A stretch of DNA of 64,000 nucleotides. Origin: Haloplanus litoreus. GTDB lineage: Archaea; Halobacteriota; Halobacteria; Halobacteriales; Haloferacaceae. Both the position numbers and the translations under genes were made by a program. The notes below the pieces were generated by a model. The model searched no databases. It worked only from the letters and a program-made list of their open reading frames with translations, and was not told where the DNA came from. Where the stretch lies: NCBI RefSeq assembly GCF_042677945.1, contig NZ_JBHUDN010000026.1; one strand, given 5' to 3'. The number at the start of each line of letters is the position of its first letter. Positions within the stretch are counted from its first letter, which is position 1. Shown piece after piece: positions 52,424-60,348 of this stretch.

Positions 52424-52597
52424 ATGGTCTCGTCGGATCGACTCCTGTGGGCCACCCTCCTGGCCGGCGTCCCGTCGGCCGTCGCCGTCGTGCTCAGTCC
52501 GCCCGACCTCTACGCTCGGGTGATCGTCGGCGTCGGCACCCTCCTCGGTACCCTGCCGTCGGCCTACCTCCTCGTCCAGGCTGTCCGCGACGACTGA
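52424..52597 (+). CDS. Small two-helix membrane protein
   Basis: 57 aa starting directly after the elp3 stop (no gap). Two hydrophobic segments, LLWATLLAGVPSAVAVVL and VIVGVGTLLGTLPSAYLLV, joined by a short polar turn PPDLYAR. Probable operon partner of elp3; function unknown. Small size makes it easy to miss. Confidence 0.55.
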   Translation: MVSSDRLLWATLLAGVPSAVAVVLSPPDLYARVIVGVGTLLGTLPSAYLLVQAVRDD

Positions 52598-52743
52598 GAC
52601 GTGTCGGTGTACCCGCGTACCGGCGGGGCGCCGTCGTGTGTCGGCGACTCACCGGCCCGGCTTCCACCCGCCGGTACGAGCGGGCAGCGTCCGGCGGTTC
52701 GGGGTGCGGGTGGATTCAAGGTGACGGCCGCCGAAGGGTGGCC

Positions 52744-53262
52744 GTGACCGATTCGGACGCCGCCCGGCGACACGACGGCCTCGACCGGATGCCGACGGCC
52801 GGGCCGCGGAACTCGCTGTGGCACTGGACGGACGCGAAGCATCCGCTCCGGGTCGTGGTGAACTACCTCGCGGTCTGGCTGATCCGCGTCTCGCCGAGCC
52901 TCCGGCTGAAAAACTGGGTTCTCCGGCGCCTCGGCGCGACGGTCGAGTCGGGTGTCGCGGTCGGACTGGAGGCGACGCCCGACGTGTTCTGGCCCGAACT
53001 CGTCACGATTCGGGCCGACGCCATCGTCGGCTACGACGCGACGCTGCTCTGTCACGAGTTCCTGCAGTCGGAGTACCGCACCGGCGAGGTGGTGATCGGC
53101 GAACGGGCCATGATCGGGGCGGGGGCCGTCGTCCTCCCCGGCGTCGACGTCGGGGCCGACGCGAAGGTGGCGGCCAACTCGCTGGTGACCGACGACGTGC
53201 CGCCGGGGACGACCGTCGCGGGCGTGCCCGCCAGACCGGTCGAGGGCGGGGTCGGCGACTAG
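52744..53262 (+). CDS. Hexapeptide-repeat acyltransferase (LbH family)
   Basis: 172 aa from a GTG at 52744 (a GTG or ATG slightly downstream is possible). The left-handed beta-helix repeats are VVIGERAMIGAGAVVLPGVDVG then DAKVAANSLVTDDVPPGT and the end GVPARPVEG. The N-terminal part (NYLAVWLIRVSPSLRLKN, DVFWPELVTIRADAI) is a haloarchaeal variant that may sit at the membrane. The HEFLQSEYRTGE segment carries a catalytic-type His. It should transfer an acyl group to a sugar or amino compound; substrate unknown. Its stop overlaps the convergent MscS gene by 4 bp. Confidence 0.85.
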   Translation: MTDSDAARRHDGLDRMPTAGPRNSLWHWTDAKHPLRVVVNYLAVWLIRVSPSLRLKNWVLRRLGATVESGVAVGLEATPDVFWPELVTIRADAIVGYDATLLCHEFLQSEYRTGEVVIGERAMIGAGAVVLPGVDVGADAKVAANSLVTDDVPPGTTVAGVPARPVEGGVGD

Positions 53263-54041
53263 GCGCGGCTCAGCGCGAACCCGTCCGAGAACACCTTGTC
53301 GTTCGGGAGGACGTACTCCTCGCCGTCCGCCTCGACGTGCGTGACGAACAGGTCCACCTCCTGTACGATGCCGTGAATCTCGCCGACGCGAATCTCGTCG
53401 CCGATGGTGTATGGCTGGTGGAGGAGGAGGTAGGCGCCGACGGCGCCGGCCGAGAGCAACTGTCGGAAGGCGAGGCCGCCGAGGAAGACGAGTGCGAAGA
53501 CGTAGGCGGCGAGCAGGACGATCAGGGCCGCGGTGGCGACGCCGACCTGTCCGAGGGCGATCAGTACGGCCAGGTAGAAGACGCTGTACTTGGCGACGAG
53601 TGGGAGGACGTTGATCTGGGGGAGCTTCACGCCCCGGAAGCGCTCGGAGACGAGGAGTTCGACCTTGTCCCCGAGGACGACACCGACGATGAGGACGATG
53701 ACGGCGAAGAAAAGCTGGGGGAGGAAGCCGGCGACGGCGTTCCAGAACTGGGCGACGTACTCGATTTCGGCGACGGCGACGGCGGCGAACACCGCGATGC
53801 CGAAGACGAAGTAGCCCGCGATGGCCGCGAGGATGGCCACGGTGGAGGAGCCGAACTCGCGGGCCGTGCGTTCGAAGGTGGTGCCCTCGATGGCGCCGGG
53901 GACGCCCGCCCGTCTGAGCAGCCGGCGGGTGATCACTCGGGTCAACCACCCGAGGGCGACACCGAGAGCGAGCGTCGCCGCGGCCAGCCAGAGTCGGACG
54001 GGGACGGCCGCGAGGGCCTCCCGAACCGGACCGACTTGCAT
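53259..54041 (-). CDS. MscS-like mechanosensitive channel, short form
   Basis: 260 aa. Five or so hydrophobic helices (residues 10-35, 65-95, 100-125, 145-165 and 165-185) and one MscS beta domain, HQPYTIGDEIRVGEIHGIV then YVLPNDKVFSDGF at the C-terminus. It lacks the C-terminal alpha/beta cage domain of full MscS. It lies 1 bp after dacZ on the same strand, so the two are probably co-transcribed. c-di-AMP controls osmotic transporters in other organisms, which makes the pair suggestive. Confidence 0.88.
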   Translation of the reverse strand: MQVGPVREALAAVPVRLWLAAATLALGVALGWLTRVITRRLLRRAGVPGAIEGTTFERTAREFGSSTVAILAAIAGYFVFGIAVFAAVAVAEIEYVAQFWNAVAGFLPQLFFAVIVLIVGVVLGDKVELLVSERFRGVKLPQINVLPLVAKYSVFYLAVLIALGQVGVATAALIVLLAAYVFALVFLGGLAFRQLLSAGAVGAYLLLHQPYTIGDEIRVGEIHGIVQEVDLFVTHVEADGEEYVLPNDKVFSDGFALSRA

Positions 54042-54042
54042 C

Positions 54043-54852
54043 TCAGTACTCCTCCGGATCGATCTCCAGAATCAGGTCGCCGCCTTTGAACGCCCGGACC
54101 ATCCCGTCGGATTCGGAGAGCACGATGGCGATGGCGTTGGTATCCCGCGTGATCGCCCCGCCGGCCATGTGGCGTGCGCCGAGACCCTTCGGGATGTCGA
54201 CGCCCTCGGCTGACGGTTCCAGGTAGCGGTACGCCGAGACGATTTTGCCCGCGTCGGAGACGATGAAGGCGCCGTCGAGGCGCGAGAACTCCTTGAGCAT
54301 CACGTTCACGATTGGGTCGCCGACGTGAACGTGGGACTTCTCGAAGGGGTTGTAGCTGAGCGGCCGGGACTTGTTCATCACCTTGCCGGCGTCGCCGACG
54401 ACGAACAGCGCGCCGACGGGTTTGCCCTTCTGGCCCTTCTTGCCGAGGTCGATGGCCACCTCGAAGACGTCGCGGATGACCCCCGGTTCGGCCCGGGAGT
54501 CGGTGAAGAGGTCGTAGATACCGGAGCGCATCGTCTCGTCGACGCGCACCCGGACCAGACAGTCGGCGTCCTCGCCGAACATCGCGACGGCGCAGGCGAC
54601 GGTGTCCCCCTCCGTGACGTGACCCTGTTCCATCGCGCCCTCGAGACCGAACTTGATCCGATCCCGCGCGTTCTCGAACGTCAGCGGCAGTTCCACGAAC
54701 GCGTCGGCCTCGACGCTGTTCTCGGCCGCGACTACCACCCGACTCACGTCCACGTCGTCGAACCGTTCGTAGTAGGATGTCGACGGGGAGAACAGAAACA
54801 GGCCGTCGATATCTGCCACGAGGTCGCCGAGAGAGTCCCGTAACGTCGCCAT
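54043..54852 (-). CDS. dacZ: Diadenylate cyclase DacZ
   Basis: 269 aa. The N-terminal half matches the DacZ-specific domain (LFLFSPSTSYYERFD, VELPLTFENARDRIKFGLEG). The C-terminal DAC domain has LDGAFIVSDAG (DGA at 193-195) and GLGARHMAGGAIT (RHM in the RHR-equivalent site), the catalytic signatures. It makes cyclic di-AMP from two ATP. In Haloferax volcanii DacZ is essential and its level affects osmotic behaviour. Same strand as and 1 bp before the MscS gene. Confidence 0.95.
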   Translation of the reverse strand: MATLRDSLGDLVADIDGLFLFSPSTSYYERFDDVDVSRVVVAAENSVEADAFVELPLTFENARDRIKFGLEGAMEQGHVTEGDTVACAVAMFGEDADCLVRVRVDETMRSGIYDLFTDSRAEPGVIRDVFEVAIDLGKKGQKGKPVGALFVVGDAGKVMNKSRPLSYNPFEKSHVHVGDPIVNVMLKEFSRLDGAFIVSDAGKIVSAYRYLEPSAEGVDIPKGLGARHMAGGAITRDTNAIAIVLSESDGMVRAFKGGDLILEIDPEEY

Positions 54853-54908
54853 TGACGGAACGACGAGACGGGGCGAAATAAAGGTTTGTGGACCGTCACA
54901 CGCCCGTC

Positions 54909-54995
54909 ATGCGCTTCTTGGATCGTCTCGTACGACTCGTCGCAGCTGGTTATCCGCGGCCGGCCGACCACGGGGACGACGACCACCGGACCTGA
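54909..54995 (+). CDS. Small hypothetical ORF (28 aa)
   Basis: Reads MRFLDRLVRLVAAGYPRPAD then an acidic end HGDDDHRT. A basic amphipathic head and acidic tail in the gap between divergent dacZ and purD. It could be a peptide or chance; only composition supports it. Confidence 0.25.
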   Translation: MRFLDRLVRLVAAGYPRPADHGDDDHRT

Positions 54996-55011
54996 CTGAC
55001 GACAGTCAGTC

Positions 55012-56328
55012 TCACTCCCGGAGCCGGTCGACGTGGTCGACCCGTCGCTGGACGAGCGACGGTTTCCCGATGTCCTCCCGGACGCGCACCCCGTCGCCTG
55101 CGGCCGCGAGCGCCGCGTCCGCGATGGCCTCCGCGTCGGAGATGGTCCCGTCGACACCGACCACCGCGAACGCCCGCGAGGTGGTGGTGTAGAGGTCCTC
55201 GTCCCGCGCGTCGACGCTCGCGTAGAACAGGAGCGCCTCGCCCGCGTCGGAGCCGTGTTCGGCCGCCGCCGCCGCGACGCTCTCTTCGTCGACATCGATC
55301 CGGACCCCGGATTCGGGATCGGTCGGATAGCCCGCCGGGACGGCGTACTTACAGACCGTCGCGCGGGGGGCAAACGACAGTTCCGGGAGGGTGTCACCGT
55401 CCCGGGCGGCGGTGAGTACGTCGACGAACGGCGTCTCCATGACCGGCAGGGTGTTCATCGCCTCGGGGTCGCCGAAGCGGGCGTTGAACTCCACGACCCG
55501 CACGCCCTCGGCGGTGAGCATGAACTGGCCGTAGAGGACGCCCTTGTAGTCGGGGAGGGCGTCGACGGTCGCGTCTAGGATCTCGACCGCCGCGTCGTAG
55601 TCGGCGGCGTCCATGAACGGCAGCGCCGGCCCGGCGTCGCTGTAACTCCCCATCCCGCCGGTGTTCGGCCCCTCGTCACCCTCGTAGGCGCGTTTGTGGT
55701 CCTGCACGGCGGGCGTGACCCGTAGATCCCCGTCCGCGACGAACGCCTGGACGGTGAACTCCTCGCCGACCAGTCGCTCCTCGAGCACCACGCGGTCGTA
55801 GTCGGCATCGCGCAGGTGCGCTTTGGCCTCCGCTTTCGTCACTTGGTCGCCGGTGACGCGGACGCCCTTGCCGCCGGTGAGGCCGGCCGGCTTGACGGCC
55901 AGGTCGCCGTCGTACGCGTCGATGTAGTCGCAGGCGGCCTCGGTGTCGTCGAACGTCTCGAAGTCCGGACAGCCCGGAATCCCCTCCTCACGCATGAATC
56001 GCCGCTGGTAGGCCTTGTCCGTCTCGATGCGTGCGGCCTCGGCCCCCGGACCGAAGGCGTAGACGCCGGCCTCGTCGAGGGTGTCGGCGACGCCCGCCGC
56101 GAGCGCGGACTCCGGGCCGATGACCGCGAGCGTGGCGTCGGCGTCCGTCGCGAAGTCGACGATGGCGTCGGCGTCGGTTTCGTCGATAGTGCGAAGTTCC
56201 TCGGCCAGGGCGGCGATGCCGGGGTTGCGGTTGCTCGCACAGGCGTAGAGGTCACAGTCCGGTGCGACGGCGCGGGCGATGGCGTGTTCGCGCCCGCCGC
56301 CGCCGACGAGGAGCACTGTCTCGGACAT
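55012..56328 (-). CDS. purD: Phosphoribosylamine-glycine ligase
   Basis: 438 aa. ATP-grasp enzyme with the GARS pattern: VLLVGGGGREHAIARAV at the start, GLTGGKGVRV, GPNTGGMGSYSDAG, and EFNARFGDPEAMNTLPVM near the C-terminus. It joins glycine to phosphoribosylamine in step 2 of purine synthesis, cytoplasmic. It stands alone on the minus strand. All ATP-binding and Mg-binding motifs are intact. Confidence 0.97.
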   Translation of the reverse strand: MSETVLLVGGGGREHAIARAVAPDCDLYACASNRNPGIAALAEELRTIDETDADAIVDFATDADATLAVIGPESALAAGVADTLDEAGVYAFGPGAEAARIETDKAYQRRFMREEGIPGCPDFETFDDTEAACDYIDAYDGDLAVKPAGLTGGKGVRVTGDQVTKAEAKAHLRDADYDRVVLEERLVGEEFTVQAFVADGDLRVTPAVQDHKRAYEGDEGPNTGGMGSYSDAGPALPFMDAADYDAAVEILDATVDALPDYKGVLYGQFMLTAEGVRVVEFNARFGDPEAMNTLPVMETPFVDVLTAARDGDTLPELSFAPRATVCKYAVPAGYPTDPESGVRIDVDEESVAAAAAEHGSDAGEALLFYASVDARDEDLYTTTSRAFAVVGVDGTISDAEAIADAALAAAGDGVRVREDIGKPSLVQRRVDHVDRLRE

Positions 56329-56355
56329 CTAGTCGGTTCACCCCCCTGAAGCCGC

Positions 56356-57630
56356 CTAAGCGTTGCCCTTCGCGACTCGCGACGCTCGATCACTCCCCCG
56401 CCGGCGATCCGACGACGCCGGCCCGGCCGCCGACGGCGACGAACAGGGCGACGGCGACGACGCCGGCGCCGACGAGGGCGAGGCAACGCCGAGTGGGAGT
56501 TCGTAGCCCACCCGTGCGGCCGGCAGGGTAAACAGCGGCGGGCCGATGGCCTGTGCCCCGAGGACGACGCTCGTGCGCAGGCTCATGACGCCCCCGCGGA
56601 ACTCGGGACCGGCGAGCGCCGACAGCGCCGACGCCACGGACGGGAGGACGAGGCCGTGACCGACGCCGAACACGCAGAGCGCGAGGAGGATCCCGAGCGC
56701 CGACGAGGACGCCCACACGCCCACGAGGCCGACGGCGTAGGCGACGAAGCCCGCCGTGACCATGCCGAGATTCGACAGGTATCGCGCGAAACGGCCGTTG
56801 AACACCGCCACGACCGCCGCGAGCGACATCGCGCCCGTGACCAGCGCCCCGACCCGTCCGGACGCGAGCCCGTACGTCCCCGCCAGCAGGAACGGAACGG
56901 CGGTGAGGACGCCGCCGAAGAAGAGCACGAAGCTGAGGAGTGTCGCGCCGTACACCGTCAGCGCCTCCCTCGTCGGGAGGGACGCCACCGCGGCACGCAG
57001 GTAGCCGACGCCGGTCCCCGTCGCTCGCTCTTTTCCGTTCGCCGACGCCGGCGGCGGGTCGAGGAAGCCGTAGACGAGGGCGGCGACGACGACGCTCACG
57101 CCGTAGAGGTAGAAGGGGGCGTCCCAGGCGCGGGCGGCCAGCATCCCCCCGAGGACGGGACCGACCGCGGCGCTGACGGAGACGCTGGCGCTGACGACGC
57201 CCATCACGGCGTTGCGTTGCGTGCCGTCGTAGTAGTCGCCCACGAGCGCCATCGCCAGCGAGGCGAGGATGCTCCCGCCGACGCTCCCCTGAACGGCCCG
57301 GAGGGCGAGGACGGTCCAGAACTCGGTGACCACCGTCACGGCCACGCCGGCGACGCCGAAGATCAGGAGACAGGGGACGACGACCCGCCGGCGCCCGAAG
57401 CGGTCGGCGTACATCCCGACGACGGGCGCGAGGAACGCCCCCGGCGCCGCGAAGGCGGTGATGACGAGGCCACTCCGGGCGCTCGACACGTCGAACGCCT
57501 CGGCGACGGCCGGGAGCGCCGGCCCGACGATGTTCACGTCGAGGGGAGCCACCGCCGCCGTCGCCAGGAGGAGATACAGCCGTCCCGACCGCCACGGGAC
57601 GCCGCCGCTGCCGCCGTCGTCGTCTCCCAT
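56356..57630 (-). CDS. MFS transporter with a C-terminal frameshift
   Basis: 424 aa as read, with the MFS signature GMYADRFGRRRVVVPCLL between helices 2 and 3 and about eleven helices. The last 40 residues turn into a Ser/Pro/Arg-rich string (SPSSAPASSPSPCSSP). In the next frame the same DNA encodes LALVGAGVVAVALFVAVGGR then AGVVGSPAGE, a normal twelfth helix ending at 56390. A one-base loss near 56480-56485, between GYELPLGVA and LALVGAG, explains this. Likely an efflux pump of the DHA1 type; the frameshift removes the final helix. It may be a real mutation or sequencing error. Transport substrate unknown. Confidence 0.85.
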   Translation of the reverse strand: MGDDDGGSGGVPWRSGRLYLLLATAAVAPLDVNIVGPALPAVAEAFDVSSARSGLVITAFAAPGAFLAPVVGMYADRFGRRRVVVPCLLIFGVAGVAVTVVTEFWTVLALRAVQGSVGGSILASLAMALVGDYYDGTQRNAVMGVVSASVSVSAAVGPVLGGMLAARAWDAPFYLYGVSVVVAALVYGFLDPPPASANGKERATGTGVGYLRAAVASLPTREALTVYGATLLSFVLFFGGVLTAVPFLLAGTYGLASGRVGALVTGAMSLAAVVAVFNGRFARYLSNLGMVTAGFVAYAVGLVGVWASSSALGILLALCVFGVGHGLVLPSVASALSALAGPEFRGGVMSLRTSVVLGAQAIGPPLFTLPAARVGYELPLGVASPSSAPASSPSPCSSPSAAGPASSDRRRGSDRASRVAKGNA

Positions 57631-57676
57631 CGCTCGGGGCGACGGCGGGCACGCTAATCAACGGTTCGGGAGGTGG

Positions 57677-58282
57677 CTACTCGCTCTCCTCCGTCGCTCC
57701 CGCCTCGAAGCGCTCGTAGCGGGATTCGAACTGGCTCTCGCAGGACGAACAGCAGAACTGGTGGAGGTCGCCGCCGATCCGGGCGGTCGTCCCCTCGCTC
57801 GTCACCGTGTTCCCGCATTCGGCACAGGAGAGCGCAAAGCCCGTGCCGCCGACCGTCGGCGTCCACTCCCCGTCGGTCAGCAGCGTCACCGCGTAGTCGT
57901 CGACGACGCCGTCCGCGAGGGTCGCGTCGAGCCACTGGGGGACGTTCCCGTCGGGGATACGGGCGTAACAGAGCACGTCGCGTTCGGCGGTCGTAAACAG
58001 GTGTTCGACGGCCTCGGCCTCCCGTAACGTCGCCCGCATCTCGTCGACGACTCCGGTCGCCGTCTCGATCCGGATCAGCACCGGCACCCCCTCGCGGAGT
58101 TTCGAGCGGTCGATGTCGACCGTGAACCGGCGCACGACCCCCGTCTCCTGGAGACGCTCCACTCGGTCCGCTACGGCGGGCGGCGAGAGGTCGACCGCCT
58201 CCGCGATCTCCGCCCACGGCTTCCGGGCGTCGCCCATCAACAGCTGCAGAATTTCGAGATCGGTCTCGTCCAGGTCGCGCAT
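57677..58282 (-). CDS. AsnC/Lrp family regulator with TRASH domain
   Basis: 201 aa from the ATG at 58282. The AsnC-type winged helix is RDLDETDLEILQLLMGDARK then IAEAVDLSPPAVADRVERL; the Lrp/AsnC ligand domain follows. The C-terminal TRASH motif CAECGNTVTSEG with FCCSSCESQFESRYERF carries the metal-binding cysteines. TRASH domains sense heavy metals such as copper. It is 47 bp from the MFS gene start, upstream and on the same strand, so it may control that transporter (inference). Confidence 0.92.
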   Translation of the reverse strand: MRDLDETDLEILQLLMGDARKPWAEIAEAVDLSPPAVADRVERLQETGVVRRFTVDIDRSKLREGVPVLIRIETATGVVDEMRATLREAEAVEHLFTTAERDVLCYARIPDGNVPQWLDATLADGVVDDYAVTLLTDGEWTPTVGGTGFALSCAECGNTVTSEGTTARIGGDLHQFCCSSCESQFESRYERFEAGATEESE

Positions 58283-58412
58283 GTCCGAACGAACGCGCGG
58301 CACGGGGTTGTACTTTCGGTCCTCGACCGGGGGCACACTGTCGGCTGTAACTGTGTCACGATAGTCGCCACCCGTGGTGGCCAGTGTCTTCATCGACGTC
58401 CAGCCGACAGCC

Positions 58413-58769
58413 TCAGGAGCCGTCCGACTCCGCGTCCTCTTCCTCCGACGGCAGGAGGTCGTCCGGGCTCCGCCGGCCGCGCGTCTTGTCCAGGTGTTTT
58501 CGCATCCGTTCGCGGTCGTCCTCCGTGATTCGCCACCGCGGGTCCCCCACGGCGTCCTCGTCGTCCGCCGCCGACCGACGAACGCCACTGCCACCGCTAC
58601 CGTCGCCGTCGCCGTCGCCGCCGTCCTTACCGCCCTCGCCGTCAGACTCGGTGGTGCCGGGCGCCGCCGGGAGCAGTCCGTGGGCGACCGCTCCCGCCCG
58701 GGCCGCCACGAACAGCGCCACGGCGGCGAGAATCAGTAGACTTGCCGCCGCGATAGTGTGTATCTCCAT
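58413..58769 (-). CDS. Membrane-anchored acidic hypothetical protein
   Basis: 118 aa from the ATG at 58769. One N-terminal helix (IAAASLLILAAVALFVAARAG), a long Gly/Asp/Ser-rich linker with GDGDGDGSGGSG and a soluble basic segment WRITEDDRERMRKHLDKTR then an acidic end. Resembles other haloarchaeal single-helix proteins of unknown function. The gap to the AsnC gene start downstream is 130 bp. Confidence 0.7.
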   Translation of the reverse strand: MEIHTIAAASLLILAAVALFVAARAGAVAHGLLPAAPGTTESDGEGGKDGGDGDGDGSGGSGVRRSAADDEDAVGDPRWRITEDDRERMRKHLDKTRGRRSPDDLLPSEEEDAESDGS

Positions 58770-58922
58770 CCGTTCGAACCCGCCTCCCGCTACTCCTGTC
58801 AACGTAATCAAACGTGTGGACGTGAAATCCGGATCGGAGTGGTTAACCCAGTTTAACTCCGCTTAATCGGGGTTTCGTCGGGCGATTCGTCCGAGACGGC
58901 CTCGAAGGCCGACGACGCCCTG

Positions 58923-59819
58923 TCACTCCCCTTCCCGAAGTCGCTCGCGGTGGAGCGAGAGGATCAGATCCGCGAGCACCCCGAACATCAGCAACTGCAC
59001 GCCGACGAGGATGGCGAAGGCGGCGACGACGGCGAGGACCTCGTGAGAGATCTGTCGGGTGACCCATTCGATGCCGACGTACGCGGCGATCAGGAACCCC
59101 GTCACCGTCGACACCGTGCCGATGCTCCCGAAGTAGAAGAGCGGGTTGTTGGTCTTCGCCCGGCGGTACAGTTCGAGGATGATGATCCCGCCGTCGCGGA
59201 CGGGGTGGAGATTGGTGTTCGACCCGGCCGGTCGCGGGAGGTAGGTGATGGGGACCACCGTCGTCGGGATGCCGCGTTTGGCACACTCGACGGCCATCTC
59301 CGTCTCGATGCCGAAGCCCTCGGCCGTGAGGTGCATCCGCTCGAAGGACTCGCGGGTGAAGGCCCGGTAGCCCGAGAGGATGTCGCCGAAGGACTCGCCG
59401 TGGATGGCCCCGAAGGCGGCGTTGATGAGGCGGTTGCCGATCCGGTTGAGCGTCGTCATCGCGCCCGAACGCATGTCGGCAAAGCGGTTCCCGATGACGT
59501 GTTCGGCCTCGCCGGTTCGGAGGGGGTCGAGCATCGCTTCGGCGTCGTCGGCGTCGTACGTGCCGTCGCCGTCGAGCATGAGGACGTACTCGCTGTCGAC
59601 GTGTTCGGCGACGGCCTCGCGGACCGCCTGGCCCTTCCCCGACCCGGACTGGGTGACGACGCGGGCGCCGGCGTCGCGGGCAGTCTCGCGGGTGCCGTCG
59701 GTGGAGCCGCCGTCGACGACGAGGACGTCGTCGTAGCCGGCGGCACGGAAGTCCGCGACCACGTCGCCGATGGTCTCGGCCTCGTCGAGGGTGGGGACGA
59801 GGATACAGGGGTCGGACAT
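58923..59819 (-). CDS. aglJ: Dolichyl-phosphate hexosyltransferase (AglJ-type GT2)
   Basis: 298 aa from the ATG at 59819. GT2 domain with ILVPTLDEAETIGDVVADF, VVDGGSTDGTRETARDAGA, the metal motif LMLDGDGTYDADD, and ISGYRAFTRESFERMHL-like C-side. Two C-terminal membrane helices (FLIAAYVGIEWVT and AILVGVQLLMFGVLADLIL) anchor it. AglJ of Haloferax volcanii adds the first hexose to dolichyl phosphate for S-layer N-glycosylation. It is divergent from the nonulosonate genes, supporting a surface-glycan locus. The frame is open further upstream but without support. Confidence 0.92.
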   Translation of the reverse strand: MSDPCILVPTLDEAETIGDVVADFRAAGYDDVLVVDGGSTDGTRETARDAGARVVTQSGSGKGQAVREAVAEHVDSEYVLMLDGDGTYDADDAEAMLDPLRTGEAEHVIGNRFADMRSGAMTTLNRIGNRLINAAFGAIHGESFGDILSGYRAFTRESFERMHLTAEGFGIETEMAVECAKRGIPTTVVPITYLPRPAGSNTNLHPVRDGGIIILELYRRAKTNNPLFYFGSIGTVSTVTGFLIAAYVGIEWVTRQISHEVLAVVAAFAILVGVQLLMFGVLADLILSLHRERLREGE

Positions 59820-60348
59820 ATCCGTTTCTCTCCGGGATGAGTCAAAAGTCGTTCCCATCGTACCCGTCGCGGAGTTCTTCGCACTGTCCCAGTCGATGAG
59901 TCGTCGCATCGCCTCGTCCCAGTCTCCGAGTTTGCCGAGAGACGTGACCGCAACGTTTTCGATCACCATCGGCGCGCCGGTCGCCCAGCAGTTTGAGTGG
60001 ACTACTGCTGATATCGGGGGTTGGGTGTGCAAATGAAATCGAAGCAAAATCCGATAATTCGGAAGGTTGATGAGACATCCATCAAAATGCTGTTCCAATG
60101 CTATCTGGTCGAAAAGCGTTCTTGACTGATGATGGATTCCCCATTAGTCAGGGACGTGCCCCCCATATTCTCGAACGAGATTCAGCAGTTCTCCGGCCGT
60201 TCGATAGTACCGAATCCGATCGTGAATACGTTCCGGACCGGTGTGGCGACGACTGGATCCAACACTCCTCGGAGCGAAATGTAGACAGTCCCTCCCACGC
60301 GATCCCTGTGTCTTTTTTCGAGAGTGAACCGCTCAATAAGGGGCGATA
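59820..60348. other. Intergenic stretch upstream of aglJ
   Basis: About 530 bp of lower GC content before the nucleotide-sugar dehydrogenase. In frame with aglJ the minus strand is open to 60098 (SLGKLGDWDEAMRRLIDWD), and a plus-strand frame 60098-60349 is open, but neither resembles a family. The minus-strand WDEAMRRLIDWD looks protein-like and may be the remnant of a neighbouring gene. Promoters for both flanking genes should lie here. Confidence 0.35.
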
